DNA of 64,000 nucleotides, from positions 310,001 to 374,000 of the forward strand of contig LNKV01000002.1 in NCBI GenBank assembly GCA_001465935.1. Reading direction: 5' to 3'. The translations under genes and the position numbers were made by a program. The stretch is from Clarireedia homoeocarpa. Its lineage: Eukaryota > Ascomycota > Leotiomycetes > Helotiales > Rutstroemiaceae. The notes beneath the pieces are model-generated. The model was given only the letters and a program-made list of their open reading frames with translations, was not told the origin of the DNA and did no database searches. Each line of letters begins with the position of its first letter. Position 1 is the stretch's first letter. Shown in pieces: positions 1 to 12,371 of the stretch.

Positions 1-1703
1 TGCAGCGTTCTCAAAGTCGGTTATCTGGATCTCCATAGGCCGGAACTCTACCCTCCAGCCAATATCATTTCCTGCTGGAGGAGGTTTGAATCGCATGTGC
101 TGCCAGTTTGTTGACTGAAGGTTCTCGAAATGATCTGTCTTGGAAAGATCAAGCTCCTTAAGATCTTCTGCAAAGACGACAATGGGATCTCTGATGAAAA
201 GATGCGCAAAATGAGTAGCTAAACGATCATCCATACCGCCGTTCATCAGCTGTTGTTTCACATCAGGATCGATAACAAGGTCGGGATCAAAGTATTCTTT
301 TCGCAGCCGAGGGTCCTCAGAAATATATGTAGAATTTGATGCATAACGTGACTTAGGTATCCGCCATCGGTCATTTTTCAAAGGCTTGAACAGTTAGCAT
401 AGCTCTAAAATCAATAAAGGCGCACTAACTTTCTCTCCAAGTTCCTCCGGGGTCCGATCATCGACTGCGCGGCTAATCTGGTTCCATCGAACGTCTGTAT
501 CGGCCAAGAATCCTTTGTATATAGGGGTCGCAGCTGTCAGGGCGAGTAGTATAGGGCCCAATGGACTTAGCTGGTCGTACATTCGCCGCCCTTCAGTGAT
601 GTTCTTGGCTTGGAAGGTAATCTGTAAACAACAGCTACCCATACCGAAAGCCATGGCATCCATGTGAATGAAGTTATCGGGAGCAGCTCCATTCCTAACA
701 TCGTCATCTTCAGGCCAATTATGCAAGTCGTAATTGATAGTTGGGTCTTTCCAAGGCCAAGTGGTGTTCTCGTCTCGGAAGACGGGAACGTTCACTTGAA
801 CTTTACGACCTCGTCTCGCACGAATATTGGCTGCTAACGTTGGAAAACGAATGTGTGGATTGGCGATCTCATCAGGAACAAATTGGGAACGTAGCTTTTC
901 TCCGGAAGGCGGATAGAAAGGGTTCGTGAACACTCCTGGTGACCCTAATCGAGGATAGGTTGTTAAAGTGATGGGATATTCCTCAGCATACATATGCTCC
1001 TTAGCAATCTTCCGCCTGTCATTGGCTTATCAGTCTCCGAATAGTTTCCGCCTGCATAAAAACCTACCTCCATTTCATGTTCGGCTCGACATCCAGTAAA
1101 TCTTTGAATCCAATTCCCCATGGTTTTCCAGGCGTGGCTTCCAACATAAATCTCCCAAACTCCGGATGAAACACTGGTAACGAGCTACTCCTTTGGGTTA
1201 TCAGCTGGCTCTTTGATTTAGTATGGTTAACTGACTTGGTATTGGTGACTTCCTGGAGATCAGGTACGCATCCTCCATCTCTCCGCAGCTCCTCATCCTG
1301 TGCCAAGGCAGTCAAAATATCCGCCTGCCTTAACGACAATGTAACCTTTTCTTCATCATCCTTGTAGTTGATGACCAAGTATTCGATCTGCATATCTCTC
1401 AGCGCTGTTCGTCTTCGTGAAATGGGAATTTCCCGACCTCATCACCCCATAGTAATGCATCTCGTTCCTTTCCTTTTGCTCGGTTCCAGATCGCAAGCAA
1501 TTGCTAAATCATCAAATATAAGGATGATATACTATCATATCTCGGGAGTCCGCATTTACCTGAATCCCCCATGCTCTGACAGTCTGCGCGTTCTTCTTGG
1601 CTTCCGGCCAATCCAGTGGTGTTCCTAGTGCACTGGTTGCGCAATTAGCCTTATGAGCATTGGGGAATTTCGCAGATGGGTTCGCAACTTACAGGAGACC
1701 CAT
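1..1703 (-). CDS. gsh1: Glutamate-cysteine ligase (gamma-glutamylcysteine synthetase), 5' part
   Basis: Catalyses the ATP-dependent joining of glutamate and cysteine, the first and rate-limiting step of glutathione synthesis in the cytosol. Six exons can be read: 1703-1693, 1632-1560, 1503-1438, 1387-1068, 1015-430 and 384 to beyond the left edge. The frame stays open across all five introns (45-60 bp, GT..AG). The start is fixed by the family N-terminus MGLLALGTPLDWPEA, which is split after 11 bases of exon 1. Family blocks include LLWGDE/IEYLV, LSLRQADIL, the ITLTTYPRLGSPG block, SQFVPDEIANPHIRFPTLAANIR, and HMDAMAFGMGSCCLQITFQ near the active site. Exon 6 continues PLKNDRWRIPKSRYAS, also a family block. 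The C-terminal part lies outside the window. The donor at 1437 (gtcggg) is weak, but the frame on both sides supports it. A Yap1-type element lies about 300 bp upstream. Confidence 0.96.
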
Positions 1704-2001
1704 ATCTCAGGAAGGTGTCGCGCACACAAGCTGAAGCACAACGGAATGATTGGCGATCAAGGTAGTTGGTGTTGATACTTCTGATATCTAAGACTCAGTG
1801 CCCCGCGCTAGATGGAGTTGTCAGAGCTTCATATCCCCCTCATTGCTTATCGGTCGTTATCGGAAGGAGTCGTCGTTTTCAATTCAATTGTTCCCACGTC
1901 GATCCAATCTTTGGCACTTTTCACATCCAAAACGCAAAGCGACAACTTTCCCGGAAATATTTAATTCTGGTGCATGACGGTAAAAGAGAGAAAAAAAATG
2001 T

Positions 2002-2008
2002 TTACTAA
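2002..2008 (+). promoter_or_regulatory. Candidate Yap1/AP-1-like response element upstream of gsh1
   Basis: The heptamer TTACTAA is a known binding site for Yap1-family bZIP factors. It lies 299 bp upstream of the gsh1 start codon, and GSH1 is a Yap1 target in yeast. The match is exact, but a single 7-mer can occur by chance. Confidence 0.35.
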
Positions 2009-2242
2009 TTCGAAGCCGACGATAGTGGGGTACCAAGCTACATTGGGGCTGGTGCTCCCTGATTGGGGCCGAGTTCTTGTCCGCAACAAGTCCGGTGTAC
2101 TGCTGCTTACTCTAGCAACATCTGATAGCCATTGGCCGCTGTTGCGTGATAAAACGAACGGCTAAGGCTATGACGGAACAACTATTGACTATTGTGCCAG
2201 AAGATTAAAGAAAGTCAAGTAGAGTAATTCCGAGGCTAGTCC

Positions 2243-2268
2243 GGGTCCGGGTCGGGTCCGGGTCCGGG
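2243..2268 (+). repeat. GGGTCC tandem repeat with G-quadruplex potential
   Basis: Five GGG tracts are spaced by loops of 2-3 bases (2243, 2249, 2254, 2260, 2266). This satisfies the usual G3-N1-7 quadruplex pattern. It sits about 540 bp upstream of the gsh1 start, on the strand opposite to the gsh1 coding strand. Confidence 0.8.
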
Positions 2269-3791
2269 TCCGCATCCCCTTTCTCTTTTCAAGGCCAACT
2301 TTTTCAAGACAAACATTGTCTGGGACTCCAGGGGACAGCACGGTAAGGCCGAACACTCGAAAGTCCGGAATGGTGATCACGATCTCTATCGATATGTTCC
2401 AGATGCCCGTTCTTAGGTGAGACCTTGTGAGGCTGACACTGAGACACAGCCATGACCCAACGAACCGACGAGCACAAGTAACCAGTACGAACATCATCCT
2501 GAATGACCTTCTCCTCCTTCAGCAGCAGCACCATTCGCATAGGCCACCAGCATTCCGAACGAGCAGCAAGTGTTCGGACTTGGGTCGGTCTGTAAAATCA
2601 TAGACCTTGTGGTTCCTCCCAAGCACGATATCGTCGTATCTCATTCAACCTTGTCCCAGCGAACTTCCCATCTCGGGCTCCACGACAGCAAGATCTCCGA
2701 TCTTAATAATACCATTTCCCACCCTGCATGTTACGCAAAGAATCCTTTCAGCACACGTGTCTTGCGGTCCACCTGCCTCTCCTGCTCCTACCCGTCAACC
2801 TCATCTCACACCACTTATACACCGACTACTGCATCTACCGCAAATCCTCGTGTCCCTCCCATCTGTCCTGCACCTAGGAAGCCTACATGATCACGATGAT
2901 CACGTTTAATTTCCTTAGATACCCGTAGGTGGTTACATTGCAATACATTGTATTACGTTGTTGCGTTTTCGCCCTTTTGTCTTGGCCCTTTCTATTTTCT
3001 GCGCATACCATTAGCCACAACCACATCTATGCATATAAGTATTAGCATTTTGTGTATCCCTAGAATCGTCTTATCATGCCCATTACGTTGCAGACTTTAT
3101 CGCTGAAGTGTCTGGACGATATTAGATCATCGAGCGATGGTTGGTCATGATCGTGACTCGAGGAGGAGAACCTGGTGTATCACGAACTGTGTTTTTTTAA
3201 ACATATACGGATTTATTCGCTATGGGCACTCCATTCCCATTTTGTCATCTTGTTGATCACAAGCTAGATTTATCAAATTTCTTAACATTCAATTCTCATT
3301 TGCTCTGAACCAAACACAACATGATCTCCCCTCCTTACCTGCTTGCACCTTACCCCTTAACACTTCCCCTATCAGCACACAACACGATACTTCTCCATAG
3401 TACGAAATCTTCTATCCTCGATCCGCTCAATTCAATTACAAACATCCTTCTTTCTCGCCTCTTGGAATGCCGCTTTAATCTAATGCAATATATGTGCTAT
3501 GTTCACAGCATGGAAACCCGCCCAAAGTTGCACACGTTCACTATACGCACTAAGCAATTCAAGAACCATGTCTTGTACATTTACTGCGCAGCAAGGTAAG
3601 TATAATAAGAATGGGGTGATCTTCCTCGTCATCATCATTGTTTTCAGCGCGTGGACTTGCAATTCTCTTCTCTCGCGCCTTAGTATGAGCTTACTTGCAT
3701 TCTCGTTGCGAAGACAGGCACGCCTCAGTTTTCCTGCTGATGTGCGTACTTGCCGTAAGATTACAGGCTTGAGACACAAGTATGTCTTTCC

Positions 3792-3826
3792 TTTTTTTTT
3801 TTTTTTTTTTCTTTTAAAAAAAAAAA
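3792..3826. repeat. Poly-T/poly-A run (T19 C T4 A11)
   Basis: Nineteen T, one C, four T and eleven A follow each other. The T4A11 junction could fold back on the T-run. No target-site duplication or element was seen around it. Confidence 0.85.
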
Positions 3827-6305
3827 GGATAACCATTATGTGATACCTAGCATTAGAATCCTGGACCTGCTAAGAAGATTTCCATTTCCATTACTAAATC
3901 TTGAAAGCCAGAGAAATGAATTTTTATCTCTACGTTCATGGCTTCACATGCACACTACCCAGATAGATATCTCACTATCGGATTCAAATACACATATAAA
4001 CACGCATTACCTAGCTGGGCTTTACATCGCCCTATTAAATGCCCATGCCTGACGAAAAGGATAAACCGTCAAACCCCTGACCTACCCTACCTACATACAC
4101 TAACTATCCTTTTCACCCAAGAGACAGGTATCACTGCGATCTCTACCTTCTTATTACGCCCTCAATCCCTAAGTACCGATCGAGTATTTTTCCCACGTCG
4201 ATCCAACCGTAAGATACCTACCCAGTACAAAAGATATCTACTCCGTGGCTTGGCGGAAACCTTCTTCGGTACTACCATACAATATCTATCATTAAACCTG
4301 CATCGTGTTCACAACTTCATATTTCCATTTTAATCCACTCCGCATCTACCCGTTTCATCCCAGAACCTAAATCCCCTTGTCGTCTTGCACCCATCAGCAA
4401 AAGCCCCAAACCAACCCCATCTAAAACAACCCCAACAAACCAGCACTCGCCCTCCCTCCTCCGTACCACCTTTTCCTTCCCCCTCACCCAGATGTCTAAG
4501 ATACGCGAACCTACCTTCATCTCATCTCACCTACCACCAATCACCAATCGCCTGCAACCTAAATTACCACCCTATCACCCCATTGCTTACCCGAGCACTA
4601 GCCCCCCATTGCCCAGCAACCCCCAAATATAAATCCCAAGTAACTAACCAAAATCGAATTCCACGATCCATAGTCCCCGTCACACAGCTCTCTCACAATC
4701 GAACGCCATCTCATCTATCCATCCGGCCAACTCTCTATCTATCTCTCTATCTAGCTAGCTAACCTACTGAAACCATTCCCTTCCCTCGCCGCTGGCCTTC
4801 CTAACAGAGCCACCCATCGATCGATCCCACAGGCACCGGATCGCATATATACAGCTGCAATGCAGGATTGCAAAGAGAAAGAAAAGGATACAATTTATCA
4901 ACAATTCCCTTGCTGCTTGATTTGGATATACCTATTATTAAAGGTAAACTGCATTTGTAGTAATTTTCCATTCCAACACGTTATTTACATACTCACTTAC
5001 CTAGTTATGCATTTGTTCACTCACTCACTCACTCACTCACTGCCTCCCAGGCAGCAAATCTCTTTCTAACCTCTGCCGCTGATCCCCAAACATGACATAA
5101 TCCCAGAAAACCACTATTGCCCTCCCATTTCCCATTCCCCATCCCCATCCTCATCCACATCCATACCGCGTAGATCTATCTCCATAACCCCAGCATCTCC
5201 GTAAATCATGCATGCACACTCTCTCCCATCCCTCTCTCCAGCCTCCAGCATGCCTCCCTCTGCAACTGACAGCTCACATACCCATTCATATGTGCGTGCG
5301 TGCGTGCATACATCATCAAGGTGGTCCCTCAATTGTGCGTTTGTCCGTCCGTCCGTTCGTCCAGCCAGCCAGCCCCGCGTCTCCCCGTCTATTCTCTTCC
5401 GTTCCGGTGTCAATCAATCAAGCCTCGGATCCGTCCGCATTCGCGTCCACGATCACCAAGCAAGATAGCCGCATACAAATCCCTTCCCAAACGATTTTTT
5501 AATTCGTAATGTATAAGAATAAAAATCCCGTCCAGTCCCACATAATCAGTCCTTTCCAGTTGCCCGCCCAGTAGAGCCCATGAACAGAAAGCATCAACTT
5601 TTCACACATACGCACAGAGAATGCCCGAAAACATGTATTATAAGAAACAAAATTTGAGTTTGTTGTAGACGATGTTAAGAGGTAGTAAGGTAGGTAGAAC
5701 CCAAACATCCCTAGACCCAAAAACCCTTTTGCTCCTCACAAATCCCACCCCAAAAATCCTTCCTTTCCTTTCATTCCGAGCTTTGCCACCACTCACCGTA
5801 GAAGAACAGTCCCGGTCCATACTCGAAATCCCATCGATCGAGAAAAGAACCAAAAGAAGAGGTTTCCAACCACCAAAGTACAAAAACGCCCTCTTATGCC
5901 ATGCAAAAAATTCCAAGAGTCTAGTAACTCTGAGCCGTAGCTATCGCAAAACGCCTAAAGCGAAAACCAAAAATTTAATGAAATTCCATATGCATCGATC
6001 AAATAAATGGGAATAATTTAATCCTTGAATCGCAGTACCATATGCCCATATGCTCCCGGCATGCGTAAACCCCAAAAAATCCCCCCCCATCCGTATTCAG
6101 TGTCTCTACGCCCTAAAAGACGTGTAATAAATGCGACTTTTCCCAAACCCGTTCCCGTGATCTTCTGATCGATAGTCTCCGTAACTCCAAGATATAGATC
6201 GCGAAAGGATCTTCATGTGCTGTGACGCAAAATACTTTATACATTAGATTTGTGCTGCGGTACCATAACAATATACCATCTGTGTACTCGATTCTCGATA
6301 GAAAA

Positions 6306-7824
6306 TCATGATCGTGGGGAATGATCCTCCGCCGATTTAGGTCGGAGAGAGGAGCCGGTCGAGCCTTGTGACTGTTTTATAGTATTCTTGCGGGTGAGTT
6401 TTGCATAGTGTAACCCACATGCATTGCAAAGTGTACGGGCACCATCTGGTCCTCTTCTCCACTCGGGAGTCTCGGCCCTGTTACAGCTATGGCATCTGCC
6501 AGGCGGAGCAGCGCGCTATCTTGATGTTAGCATAGTGTTCAAAATCAGCTTTAGTCAGCTTCACATACTCCTCGACGCTTCTTGCCATCTGCACCGTTGT
6601 AACCTTGACTGTGTCTTTCCTCACCGTAAACACTTTCCTCGTCATATTCGGCGGGAATCTGAGCATTGTGACCACCAAAAATTCTCGACTGCTCATCTGC
6701 AGCTGCATGTTGTTGTTGGATGAGACTTTCCTTCATACGCATCAAACTGGCCTGAATTTTGCTAGTGTGCTCTAACATGTTATCGATAGATCTGAGGTCA
6801 GGCATCCTTGATGGGATTGCACTGTGAGAACGTTGTTGCTCTTGAGCTATTGTGTTGAAGTGACGAGACCATTCTTGTAACGAGGAGCTGGATACATTGA
6901 CCTTAATAGCCATTCAATTAGTAACGACCAATCATCCGGTGGGGGAAAACCTACACAAGCTAGATTATTTTCGAACTCCCAAACGTCCAGATGACGTTTC
7001 ACGCCTTGGTAGTGAGGGTGCTGTTGAGTCGGGCTCTTTTGATCCTTCCATGCAGCGTGAGAGTCCCTATCATCTCTCGGAGGGTATCGTGCCTGCGCGT
7101 AAATTTGATTGGGAGGTCCCGGTTGGACATGCTGACTTGGAGGATACGGATGCTGAGTGTGTAATGGAGGTGGTGGTTGTGGGTATGTATTCGTGGGTCG
7201 CTCTAAAGGTCGTGGTTCCTGCTCGCTTCTCGGACCGTCATATCTAGATGCCGCATATGGGTTCACTGGAGGAGGTGGTGGTGGTGGCTGCAACGTTGGT
7301 GCATGCGATAATGAGGGCCGCCTCGATTCCGAAAAGCTGGTTCCATTAGGCTCCGAGCGCGAAAATGGAGATGGCTGGACAGGCGCTGGTGGTGATGGCT
7401 GACGAGGTGGAGGAGGGGCTAGCGGCGCTTGATATGGTGGCTGCTCAGAGGAGGCATAGGCACGCGGAGGTGGTAAAACTTGTGACTGTGTGTATGGTAG
7501 TTGATGCGACGGCGGTAGAGATGCAGAGACTGGAGATGCATAAGGGCCAGGCCTGGTCGGATCGCTACTCAGCGCTTCATGTATCGAAGGAAGAGATTGC
7601 CGGTGCGAACTATTTGTTTGTAATGGAAGTGGATTCTTATCCCCTGACGTTCTTCGTGATTCTGGAGGAGAGATGAGACCCGACGAGGGATGTGATGAGC
7701 TAGACCACCCCGCAGAATAAGGTTGTTGCGGCCCGCTCGAATATAGCGAGGTGGCAGGACTTGCAGCCATCGGATTGGTTTGTATATATCTTGTATCTGT
7801 CCGGTCGATGGGTTCGCGATTCAT
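6306..7824 (-). CDS. nsdD: NsdD-type GATA transcription factor (sexual development regulator)
   Basis: Nuclear GATA factor of the NsdD / Sclerotinia SsNsd1 group, known in other fungi to control sexual development and the balance with conidiation. Exons 7824-6955, 6901-6569 and 6515-6306 give 470 residues. The introns are 53 bp each, the first with a TACTAAT branch site. Residues 1-270 are proline/serine/glutamine-rich with polyproline runs. A conserved segment around VKRHLDVWEFENNLA and SLQEWSRHF precedes a basic stretch KKRRG, probably a nuclear localisation signal. One zinc finger follows at about 409-434, CHSCNRAETPEWRRGP..LCNAC, with a C-X2-C-X18-C-X2-C spacing. The protein ends ..LRPKSAEDHSPRS. 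The start is taken at MNREPIDRTD; an in-frame ATG at 7896 would add 24 hydrophobic residues and is more likely leader or intron sequence. Confidence 0.94.
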
Positions 7825-9714
7825 GATGGAAAGTATGCCGCTGTTATATATATGCAAGATCAGCCAAGAATGCGACAGAATTGACAGGTGTATCACGACT
7901 AAAATTGTTGATGAACGGAGAGAGGAAAAGAGAGAGAAGAGAGAGGAAAAGAGACTGACCTCGACCTACTGCCACTATCCACGGCGTCCATTGGAGAATC
8001 CAAGGGAATTTAGTTTAGATCTTAAAAGATTAGATGCTCGGAACCATGCGTGCAGTGATATCGTGCTCTTCCGGTTCCGATTGCCGTGCTACCGTAACAC
8101 CTGTTCACCTAAGGATTTGTGAAGGCCCCTCTCAGCTCGAGTATACCTGCTTAGTGGCGTGGTGTCGCTGGAAGAGTAACGGAAATTCTATCGACGGCGA
8201 ACAATTGAGTAGGAATTTAAATGGCGGTGCGGCTGAGGAGATCGAGGCGAGCGTTCGGGTATTACTCGCGTTTTGATGCTTCAAGGTATAAGTTGTGGCG
8301 TAAGGCAATGTATATATACACTTGGTCGTTTGTTCTGCCGTCGTCGAGACCCTAGCCTATCAATGATCTCGAAGTGAGGCAATCAATTCGCTATTTTAAG
8401 TGACAATCTCCGCACAACACATCCAAAAACCCCCCTTCGAGTGGCGAGGTGTGTTAATAATTCGACAAAAGAGTTAATGGTACCTCCGCAAAAAGCCGTG
8501 TGGCCGATGTCGAGCCTAGAAGGGCTTTTTTTTGGTTGTCGATGAGAATCGTTCGATCGAGAGGTTCAATTACACAGTGAGGAGAAGATGGGAGAAATTG
8601 GTCTAGTGAGACTGTCCAAAATTACTGTCCCAAAGCTTTGGTTGTGGAGTACGAGCAGATGGATCCAAGGCAGGTCGAGTCGAGACGAGACAATCGTTCA
8701 AAGGCGATCGATGAGAAGCGGAAATGCTAATCGATTGGGATTTTGCAGGGCAGTGGCGGATGATTTGTGCAAAGTGGAAATGAAGAATAGCATATATGTC
8801 TCTGAACGTGTACGAATATGTGTAGGCCTGCTTCAACTGAGGAGCCTTAGATGTCTTCGATGTGCGAGATTCAATGTCTCAGAGGGGTTCGTTGTTGGAG
8901 GAATGGAAGGAGAAAAGGAAGGAAGTAGAGTGATGGAGAGTCGGAGAGTCGTTGGTTGACTAAGGTCAAGATTCGTTTGTGTCTTGTGTCTTGTGTCTTG
9001 TGGACTGTACAGCTTGGTGGAAGGTGGGTGTTGGAGCACGACAGTTGATCTTCTCGGACTTTGGTAAAGGTCCAAGAGTATACGTAGGTAGGATTTGACA
9101 CTGGATAACCAGTGTTGGGGAAGACACAAGTCAAAACGAGGTACGGGGTGCAACGGAATATGAATAGGTCTAGGTTCGCACAGGAAGGGAATCTTGTCCG
9201 CTCTTAACCTTGGTTGACAGCGGGATCGAGGTGAGTAGTTGTGTGGCTAAAGAGTAATAGTGCTTCGTCGTGCTATGGATACAGCAGGTTGATCACCTGT
9301 CAACTGGCGTTTGAATGGTAATAATCGTACGTGTAGGAAGTAGCTGTTTCGATACTACTAATTTAGACCGACGCAATAGAGGAAAAGAGAAGGGGAAAGG
9401 AAGCGGAAGCGGAAGCAGAAGATTCCCGTTGAAGCCTTCACGTCAAGATTTATTACTTATTTCATAATCACGGATTAGCTTCGAGCTACCAAAGATAAAA
9501 CCGACATCAAGGAACGAAAATCTGCTAGGGACGGAAGTAGGTGTGAAGCGGTAGAGCAAAAGAACGATAAACGATGCTAGCTTGCCGAGTACTCCATATA
9601 CCTAAGATGCGATGCGACTTTGCCGGAAGTGCTACCTAGCAAGGCCTGGTGGTTAGTTGGAGATTAGCTTTGATTAAATGTAGATAGCAATCTAGCATAC
9701 GAAGCATAATAGCA

Positions 9715-9811
9715 AGACTGGCACGACTGGCACGACTGGCACGACTAGCACGACTAGCACGACTAGCACGACTAGCACGACTAGCACGACTGGCACGACT
9801 GGCACGACTGG
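9715..9811. repeat. 9-bp minisatellite (GACTRGCAC)n
   Basis: Ten full units and one partial unit of 9 bp. Three units read GACTGGCAC, the next five GACTAGCAC, then two again GACTGGCAC. The variant units are grouped in one inner block, so copies have been homogenised or expanded internally. Confidence 0.95.
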
Positions 9812-12348
9812 TAATACTACCCAGCTAGGCACAGTGTAGTATGGATTTTCGATTTGCTAGGCTAGACTAGGAAGTCAAGTCCACCATCTCCCCTGCTGCT
9901 GATTTTCCACACAGCAAGGACGGGAGTTTCTTGCTTACTGCAGCTGTAGTTAGAAATGAACCTTGAAACCGATATCGAGGTGAATCGGAGATGGGCCGCT
10001 GTCTAAAAGTGGGTATGGGTGGGTGATGACTGGTGAATAATGACTGGATCAACGAGGAGCAGTTCCCCCCTTGTCGGCTAACCTTGTCGATAGATGAGGG
10101 GAGAGCTCATTTTGAGATTTGCGAACTTTACGATGAGGAACAAGGATGTAAAGTAAGATGCTGGCGATGTGGCCGACTGCATATCCTTGTACATATCCAT
10201 GAATCATCGGCAACCCATGGACTTTTCGTTTGGTATTCCGGTTCGTACATGAGCACTGGGGCAGTGAGTGGGCAGCTGATGAATGGGGGAGGGAAGACGG
10301 TGAGGAGAGGGGGAACAGGTAAGATGGAAGAAAGCTAGCCCATAGTCAGTAAAAAGAATTTTGACTCACTATGGACTTGCAGAGAGGGGTTTCGACTGTT
10401 GTGTGTGTGTGAGTGGGTTGTGGGGTGGCTAGAGAGGTTTTACAATACAGTCAGTACAAAGCCTTTATCTGCATGGGGAAAATAGATGGATTTTCTGCTA
10501 CGTCTAGGTGTATAGCTGTTTACCTACTCCGTACAGTAGGCACTAGGGCTGATCACGGAATAGTTCCTTGGGTGGGTGAGATCTTAATTCATCCTTTCTT
10601 ACAGCATTTTACTTCCCAGCATTTATATGCAAAAGCAGTGAAACACAACTATAGAAACTACAAGGGAAAGTGACTGACTTAATAGGTATAATACTGTGCC
10701 ATACGAATAATATCCGCCCTCGAGCCTTGATCGACCTTACGATAGTATCGGCTAGCTTGTAAGATATCCCCTGTCGTAGATGGAAGTAACCGCTTTAGGA
10801 AGTCGGTTACCATGCATAAGGCTAAAATAAAAGGGCTAATGATACCCAACCTTCCCAGAATGAAGACATTGCATCTCGACAAAAACCTGGTACTGTACAG
10901 TACCGTGGTTGTAAAGGTATCTGATGCCAAACTGCTCAAAACAATTCCCACAGCAATTTGCCATCGGCAAACCAAAAGGCTCCTCTGCATCTACACCCCC
11001 ATGGCTGCGATGGATAGATCGGCCTTTGCGCACGCTTTCAAGTGAAATCTTCCAAGCGCGAGCGCTTCGTGGGACCGCCTTCCACTCCCCATCAAACAGA
11101 AGTACTTTTGACCTTGGTCATCACAAGCAACATGGTATCTGGAAAAAGGGAATTCGCTCGGGAATATAGACGACCCTCGACTTAGTGCGCCCTTCGCTGA
11201 GACCCTGAGTTCATGATCCTTGGTATTGCGATTTCTTGGCAGTCTTTCGTGGCAATCTCTGAAGATGCAAGATCATTTTCTGTCAGATGCACAAGGAATG
11301 AACAAGTCATGTAAGCACGGTACATCGTACAGCATCCCCTAACTGTTTGCTGTAATGTGAGCATTATGGATGCGTCGCCGCCTATCAAAAGCCCGACCTT
11401 CTCTCTCTGCACCACGTGCAGTATCCAGATACGCGGCCATAATTTTTTTAAGATCGTGTTACCTTGCTTAAGGTGGGCTACTTGCGTCTACCCACTCTCT
11501 TACTTGCTACATCTTCACACGCTGCTGGTTCACTTTACCGTTTTATCCGTAGTATGTGTCTGTCGTTGACCGACAAATCATCACAGCAAGTCGCTGTCAA
11601 TCAGACCCATCTTGCACCACCTGTTCTGCTTGCTACTGTGTCACGAAACCCGATGCTTACATCTCCCTGTGTTCTGTTATAGATCGGGCGGTCGCCATGT
11701 CTTGCCGCATCATGCCGCCTCCACTGCAGTGGTTGGAACACGACCACGCCTGGGCTTATGCGAACTTCGTGCAATCTTGCCCAAAATAAGCTTTATCTCT
11801 TGCAATTGCCAATATATCGTTGATTTTGCTGCATCCAGACACGGATCTTCTAGCAAGTCATGTCCCAGTTTAACAGTCTTGAGTGGCTGGCACCATCAGG
11901 TCGATGGTGTATCATTCCGGCATACTTTTGAAACGGGGAATCACTATAAGGCTACACAGCAGAACACGCCTCCTTCCTTTCCTTGCCACAACATCAACCT
12001 CACTGCACTGCACCTAGCAGAAATCACCTGATATTGACCAGTTGTACATAGAGGCTGCAAGGTCGCTGGCGGCTGGTACAATAGGAGGGGCAACAAGATC
12101 GCGGTGTGGATTACACTATTGAATGTGGAGTATGTACTGTGAGAGAATATGTGTGAATTCTGCAGACTTCGAGTAACACCAACTTGAGGGCCGGAATGGA
12201 ACCTCATGGCTGTTATGCATCAAGAGAAATATCATTGAAATGCACGAGTCAAATGCACGAGTCAGGATCTTTGCTAATTACAGGTCGGCCCATTTGGGAT
12301 ACAACACCAACTGCTCTTCCCTGAGTTGGACATCAACCCTAGAACTTG

Positions 12349-12371
12349 AAAAAAAAAAAAAAAAAAAAAAA
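12349..12371. repeat. Poly-A run, 23 bases
   Basis: Uninterrupted A homopolymer with unique sequence on both sides. No element attached to it was recognised. Confidence 0.9.

Larger units (their letters stand above)
1704..6305. other. Intergenic region between gsh1 and nsdD
   Basis: No gene is supported here. The left part is the gsh1 promoter side, with the Yap1-like site and the GGGTCC repeat. The right end, roughly 6000-6305, should hold the nsdD 3' UTR. Between them lie C/T-rich, low-complexity stretches, among them (TCAC)n near 5016-5043, GTGC and GTCC/GCCA runs near 5290-5375, TCTA runs near 4733-4760, and a T19-C-T4-A11 run at 3792-3826. Open frames in this stretch have low-complexity composition and no recognisable domain. 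Confidence 0.6.

Noticed and set aside
2570..2909. Overlapping plus-strand ORFs of 100-106 codons
   Set aside because: Pyrimidine-rich sequence with equal openness in two frames, no domain and no clear splice signals; most likely noncoding.
3321..5509. Many ORFs of 60-130 codons in both strands
   Set aside because: Composition reflects C/T-rich and microsatellite DNA (HSLTHSL, SVRPSVRP); no domain, conflicting frames.
6897..7676. Plus-strand ORFs opposite nsdD
   Set aside because: Gly/Val-rich translations are the antisense of the proline/serine-rich nsdD exon.
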